Origin: Temnothorax longispinosus
Taxonomy: Eukaryota > Arthropoda > Insecta > Hymenoptera > Formicidae
Assembly: GCF_030848805.1 (NCBI RefSeq)
Contig: NC_092359.1
Span: 62,001 to 126,000, forward strand
DNA: 64,000 nucleotides
Direction: 5' to 3'
Both the position numbers and the translations under genes were made by a program. This document shows, one piece after another, positions 60,174-64,000 of this stretch (position 1 is the first letter of the stretch; every line of letters begins with the position of its first letter). The notes below the pieces were generated by a model. It had not been told where the DNA came from. It saw only the letters and a list, made by a program, of their open reading frames with translations, and made no database searches.

Positions 60174-63100
60174 ATGGCATCCAGGGAAAAGAAACCCTTA
60201 GCGCCTTCCAAATCGAAACAGAAGGCGAATAACGATCCCGTCTTGCTATCCAATGAGGTCAAGAGTAAGAAAGGCAAGGCATTGCCGAATATAAAGCAGC
60301 AGCAGCAGCAGCAGCAGCAGCAACTTGCGCAAGAGATATTTGATACGGTAGCGACAGGTAGTCAACTTCCTGTTAAACTAGAAGCGAGCTTGCCGCGTAG
60401 GAATGCCCTTAAAAATCTGAAACGCAAACAGAATCTAAGAGCAGCCAAGGCAACGCTCATCAAGTCCAAGGTTTCCAGGAAAGTGACCAACAAGGATATA
60501 CACAGGGTAGCTCCTTACGTCAAGAAGGGTGCCAAGGGTGCGAAGAAAGTTAGGCAGCCGGAGGACGCGACCGTCAGGGCAGCCGATATCGCTCCGAAAT
60601 TTTCAGAAAATCAGGCAAACAACGGGGACAACGAAGGCAAGGGAACTACTGAGACACCGAGTAAAAGTGCCAAGAGTAATCTCAGGACCAAAAAGACCAA
60701 ATCCGACGGTCAAAGTAAGGAAGAGGCTGCCGCCGTTCTAGCTACGTCATCTAGCGCTAAAGTCAGTCCGAAACTTGGCAGAAAAGGAAAAACGACGGAG
60801 AGTCCTGATTCTTTGTCCAAGAGTGCCAAAACAGTCAAATTGACAAACTTGAAGAAGAATAGTACCGGTCTCGTTAAAGTTACGGAGGCTGACAGCAAGG
60901 GGACGACGAGTGCAGGGAAAAGCCGGAAGAGCACCGGCAAGGACGTAGATTGCGGTAGTGGTGCGAGAAACAATCTTAGCGTTGAAAAATTTCCAAAGGC
61001 GGCTTTAGACAACAAGACGTCTATTGATCTTACTATAGATCAAGTCATTGCCTCAATGTTGAGCGACTCCGAAAGCGTTACGGACAAGACTGAAGGAAAG
61101 GTGACGAGGAGTAAGAAAATGTTGGTGGAGGAAAATATTGCTTGCGATATCGAGATAAAGAAAGAGCCTGACGATGACGTTAAAGTTACATCGGATGGAG
61201 AGTCTATAGAGACGGATCAAGGATTTCATTTTCAAAACGCCATTCAGTTGAGAAAAAGGTCGAAAGTCGGCTATATCGATCAAATGTCTCAAAGGAGCTT
61301 GCGAAATGGAAAGCAGCGTCAATTGTCAGATTTGGGAACGTCCGCGGATAACGATTCGAAAAAGCGGCACAGGCTCAATTCGGATGGGACTGTTGTCACG
61401 GATCATTTGTTAGAACATATCTCGGATTGTAATATAAATATCGACTCTTGCTTCTCGGATCCTGGTTGTAATGAATCTCCAAGTATTGTAGCATCGAACA
61501 AAGAAGAGGTTTGTTCCAAGGATGGAGCGTCTAATTTTAACGAGGACATTGAGACTGGATCGGGAATAGAGAACAACAATAACGGCGATCGCGCAGACAG
61601 GACAGGCGAGACCGGGCCGATTCTGCGTTCCAAAACGAAAGCTAAAACTGTCGAGTGCGAAGCAACGAGAGACGACGATGTTAAAACTGAAGACGCGCGA
61701 GTAGCGCCCAGGTTAGGTCCCGAAGCACAAGAAGATTCGAAGAAACTCAATAATTTGGAGCAAGTGAAGAAAGATAATATTTTAGCCAAATTTACCGACA
61801 AATCTAAAGGTCGTAGAAGTAGTTTAAATGTAGACGTGAAGAAAACGGTCAATTCCTTTTACAGCGCAGATAAATCAGACGGTACGTCAAAATCGGATAT
61901 AGATCAAATGATTGAAGACATTAAATTAAATATTGCAAAATCTATTGAAAACAGGATCTTTGGCCCGGAGAAAGGTCTTGGATTAAGTAAAAATTTTGAC
62001 GTGCCCAAGATCGAAGAAATTGTCGCCCCACTCAGTACGGAGTCTCAAAAGATGGGATTAGAAGACAGTACCGATGAGGATAAGCCCACCGTTACGAGAA
62101 ATGAAATCACGTCAGATAATTCAGAAAATTCAATACCAAGAGTGGCCGATACTGCCAAAGAGATCGAAGAGAAACTAGTCAAGTTTGATATTGGGGAAGC
62201 GGAGACACATTCGCAGAACGTCCAAGAGAACAAGGCCTCTGATAACGACATAATTAATGATGTACATAGCACTTGCGAATCTACATGTAATATAAATAAT
62301 AATAGCGCTACGCAACAATCTTACAAGAATATGGTTGAACCAGAAGAGAAGAACGTTGGTTGTAGTACAGCCAGCGGCGCCTTAGTCAACGTCAGCGGTA
62401 ACGAGTCAAAGACATTGGACGAAAATAAAAAGATTACGAGAAAGTCTTTGAGAATCAACGATAAATGTTCGGACAGTGTCAGCAATAACGAGACGAGGAA
62501 ATCGAATAAAACACCAAATAAAACGGTCCCAAATAAATCGGATAACGTGGAGGATGTTTTAGCGGATATACAAAAGTCTACGAGCGAAGAAACAATTTCA
62601 GAGGATCAGCTTTCGGATGACAATGCTGTGGCTTTATCAGTATCCGCATCGATGTCTCCTGAGCAAGCGGAGGAGAGATTTACGGAAGGACGTATACAAA
62701 CGAGAGGAACAACGGGATCGGAAACTGAAATCTCTCTCAACGTAATGGATAATTCAGAAGAGTCAGAAACATTGGAAAGTATATCTCGTGAGGTAGAAAG
62801 ATTAGTAGCGGAAGACCACTCTGCCAAACCATTACCAAATACTACAAGTGACCCGATACAAAGTAAAGATATGATTTCTGATACCAAGATACCGGATAAG
62901 GAGCGGGAAATTCTAAGTACAAGTAATCAGGAAGCATCTACTTGCTGCGATGACAATTCTACGCCATTAGGACCACCTGTCAATGACACAACTGAGACAC
63001 CGTGCAAAAGTTACGTAGGTGGCAAGTCTACTGAAGACACAACTGAAATGTTACGAGAGAGCGATGTGTCTTGTAAGACGGCGCAAAGCGTAAGGCGTTC

Positions 63101-64000
63101 AAAAGTTAACAATAACTTGCTACATGTACCACGTGCTCTAAACTGTGATTTGAATAGCGTAAATTCTCCGTCTGTACATTGCACCTCTGACCGACTGAAC
63201 GATGAAACTACGGAGCTCGAGCACGGTAATAATTGTAAAGAATTAAACAAATCTAGCGTTACGTCAAACATGACTGATTGTGAGAATATCTCGGAGCAAA
63301 CGTCAGGACACGATGAAGCTGCTCTAATGGCCGATCAAATCAATAAATCCTCGGACGGTAAAGATCCTGATGAGCGGAAACTTGTTAACGAGGAAAACAG
63401 GAGGGTGTTGAGAACTCGCGATAAGCAGAGGAAAATTGAAAACAGGCAAGCCGCATCTCGCAACCGAGAATACGCCGACAACGCAAAAGTCAAGATGGAG
63501 GAAGTTAATGCGATTCAAAAAACGCAGATTTCCGGTCTACAGAACGACACCGATGAGGTAATACAGAGCTCGGTCGATGGTATCGCTAGTGTCGAAAGTT
63601 TTCCGAAGACGGAAGATGGAAATGACTCATTAAACAGCAACGAATTGGATGTCAACGAACTCGAGCCTCAAGCTCGTAGCCGTCGCTGTAGAGAGGTGAA
63701 AAAACGCAAAGAGGAATTGTCGCACGTGTCCGGCAGCTCCAAAACCAAGCGTGTCAAGCGAGATTTGCGAAGATCCGACCAGCAAAACAAAGAAGAGACC
63801 CTGCTGGACAACGAGGTTGCTAAAATCAACGAGAACAACAGATCATTCTTGAGCAAGTACGGCAGCGTTAGTGCCAACGCCAGTGCGAGCGCCAGTGCCA
63901 GCGCCAGTATCAACGTCAGCGTCAGCGTCAGCGTCGACCGCACAGACAGCTTTCGTGGATTCTTCGAGCAAGGTGGATTGGATAAGGTCGACAAAGATCC
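60174..64000 (+). CDS. Large Lys/Ser/Glu-rich protein of unknown identity (5' part, single open exon)
   Basis: One reading frame stays open from ATG 60174 to the window end, at least 1275 codons, with no stop or intron. An in-frame ATG at 60138 exists, but the acceptor at 60149 would skip it. The protein is disordered-looking and hydrophilic. It has basic patches (RNALKNLKRKQNLRAAKATL, TRDKQRKIENR, RRCREVKKRKEELS) and eight Gln at 60298-60321. There is a SUMO-type IKKEPDDD motif near residue 345 and alternating Ser-Ala/Ser-Val runs at 63871-63939. There is no globular domain, zinc finger or membrane segment in the visible part. Composition suggests a nuclear chromatin protein, whose recognisable domain would lie downstream. 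I do not recognise the family. Confidence 0.7.
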   Translation, partial: MASREKKPLAPSKSKQKANNDPVLLSNEVKSKKGKALPNIKQQQQQQQQQLAQEIFDTVATGSQLPVKLEASLPRRNALKNLKRKQNLRAAKATLIKSKVSRKVTNKDIHRVAPYVKKGAKGAKKVRQPEDATVRAADIAPKFSENQANNGDNEGKGTTETPSKSAKSNLRTKKTKSDGQSKEEAAAVLATSSSAKVSPKLGRKGKTTESPDSLSKSAKTVKLTNLKKNSTGLVKVTEADSKGTTSAGKSRKSTGKDVDCGSGARNNLSVEKFPKAALDNKTSIDLTIDQVIASMLSDSESVTDKTEGKVTRSKKMLVEENIACDIEIKKEPDDDVKVTSDGESIETDQGFHFQNAIQLRKRSKVGYIDQMSQRSLRNGKQRQLSDLGTSADNDSKKRHRLNSDGTVVTDHLLEHISDCNINIDSCFSDPGCNESPSIVASNKEEVCSKDGASNFNEDIETGSGIENNNNGDRADRTGETGPILRSKTKAKTVECEATRDDDVKTEDARVAPRLGPEAQEDSKKLNNLEQVKKDNILAKFTDKSKGRRSSLNVDVKKTVNSFYSADKSDGTSKSDIDQMIEDIKLNIAKSIENRIFGPEKGLGLSKNFDVPKIEEIVAPLSTESQKMGLEDSTDEDKPTVTRNEITSDNSENSIPRVADTAKEIEEKLVKFDIGEAETHSQNVQENKASDNDIINDVHSTCESTCNINNNSATQQSYKNMVEPEEKNVGCSTASGALVNVSGNESKTLDENKKITRKSLRINDKCSDSVSNNETRKSNKTPNKTVPNKSDNVEDVLADIQKSTSEETISEDQLSDDNAVALSVSASMSPEQAEERFTEGRIQTRGTTGSETEISLNVMDNSEESETLESISREVERLVAEDHSAKPLPNTTSDPIQSKDMISDTKIPDKEREILSTSNQEASTCCDDNSTPLGPPVNDTTETPCKSYVGGKSTEDTTEMLRESDVSCKTAQSVRRSKVNNNLLHVPRALNCDLNSVNSPSVHCTSDRLNDETTELEHGNNCKELNKSSVTSNMTDCENISEQTSGHDEAALMADQINKSSDGKDPDERKLVNEENRRVLRTRDKQRKIENRQAASRNREYADNAKVKMEEVNAIQKTQISGLQNDTDEVIQSSVDGIASVESFPKTEDGNDSLNSNELDVNELEPQARSRRCREVKKRKEELSHVSGSSKTKRVKRDLRRSDQQNKEETLLDNEVAKINENNRSFLSKYGSVSANASASASASASINVSVSVSVDRTDSFRGFFEQGGLDKVDKD
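60298..60321 (+). repeat. (CAG)8 polyglutamine codons
   Basis: Eight consecutive CAG codons followed by CAA in the N-terminal part of the large open frame. Confidence 0.95.

Noticed and set aside
1..64000. Search for tRNA, rRNA, CRISPR arrays and viral insertions
   Set aside because: No B-box-like tRNA pairs with cloverleaf context, no spaced direct-repeat arrays and no viral-type proteins were seen; a covariance-model scan would be needed to exclude short RNA genes.

Overview
This is an insect nuclear chromosome segment, most likely hymenopteran and ant-like. Every recognised protein is an insect-type metazoan orthologue in small-intron genes with GT-AG (a few GC-AG) splice sites. The DNA mixes AT-rich introns, CpG-rich bidirectional promoters, many (TA)n/(CA)n/(CT)n microsatellites and many short palindromic transposon relics. 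The species call is inference. There is no prokaryotic, viral or CRISPR content. I rebuilt exons by hand. For every complete gene the exon lengths sum to a whole number of codons, which is an internal check on the models.

Layout: 1-2134 (+) is the 3' end of TECPR1 (autophagosome-lysosome tethering). 3597-6906 (-) is a CAT/SLC7 cationic amino-acid transporter, followed by about 5 kb without a coding gene. 12099-14058 (-) is the TFIIH subunit GTF2H2/p44, divergent from 16645-23170 (+), a chromodomain protein that looks like Chromator. 24728-26669 (+) is a short DLEC1/FAP81-like protein, convergent with 26848-29745 (-) NSUN6, a tRNA m5C methyltransferase. 30289-31691 (+) is a RACGAP1-like protein that stops right after its C1 domain and has no RhoGAP domain.

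34775-35961 (+) is Arf1. 39748-41739 (+) is UAP1/mummy (UDP-GlcNAc synthesis). 43738-46431 (+) is a compact separase, convergent with 46720-48203 (-) GMPPB (GDP-mannose synthesis). 49573-50687 (-) is the proteasome lid subunit Rpn12/PSMD8, divergent from 52384-55475 (+) eEF1-gamma. 56639-57960 (-) is mitochondrial ribosomal protein mL49, divergent from a very long open frame at 60174-64000 (+) for an unrecognised Lys/Ser/Glu-rich nuclear-type protein that runs off the window. The genes are housekeeping neighbours, not a pathway cluster; UAP1 and GMPPB are both nucleotide-sugar pyrophosphorylases, but separase lies between them.

The most unusual content is a set of short fold-back (terminal-inverted-repeat) elements packed into three gene-free intervals (32.2-33.3 kb, 42.3-43.2 kb, 50.7-52.1 kb). 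They are nested in one another and several recur between the hubs. One 243-bp element is present in two copies about 97% identical. Most carry a CCAAT/ATTGG core in both arms although the rest of their sequence differs. A separate class with CAGGGTG/CACCCTG ends and TA-like flanks sits inside introns.
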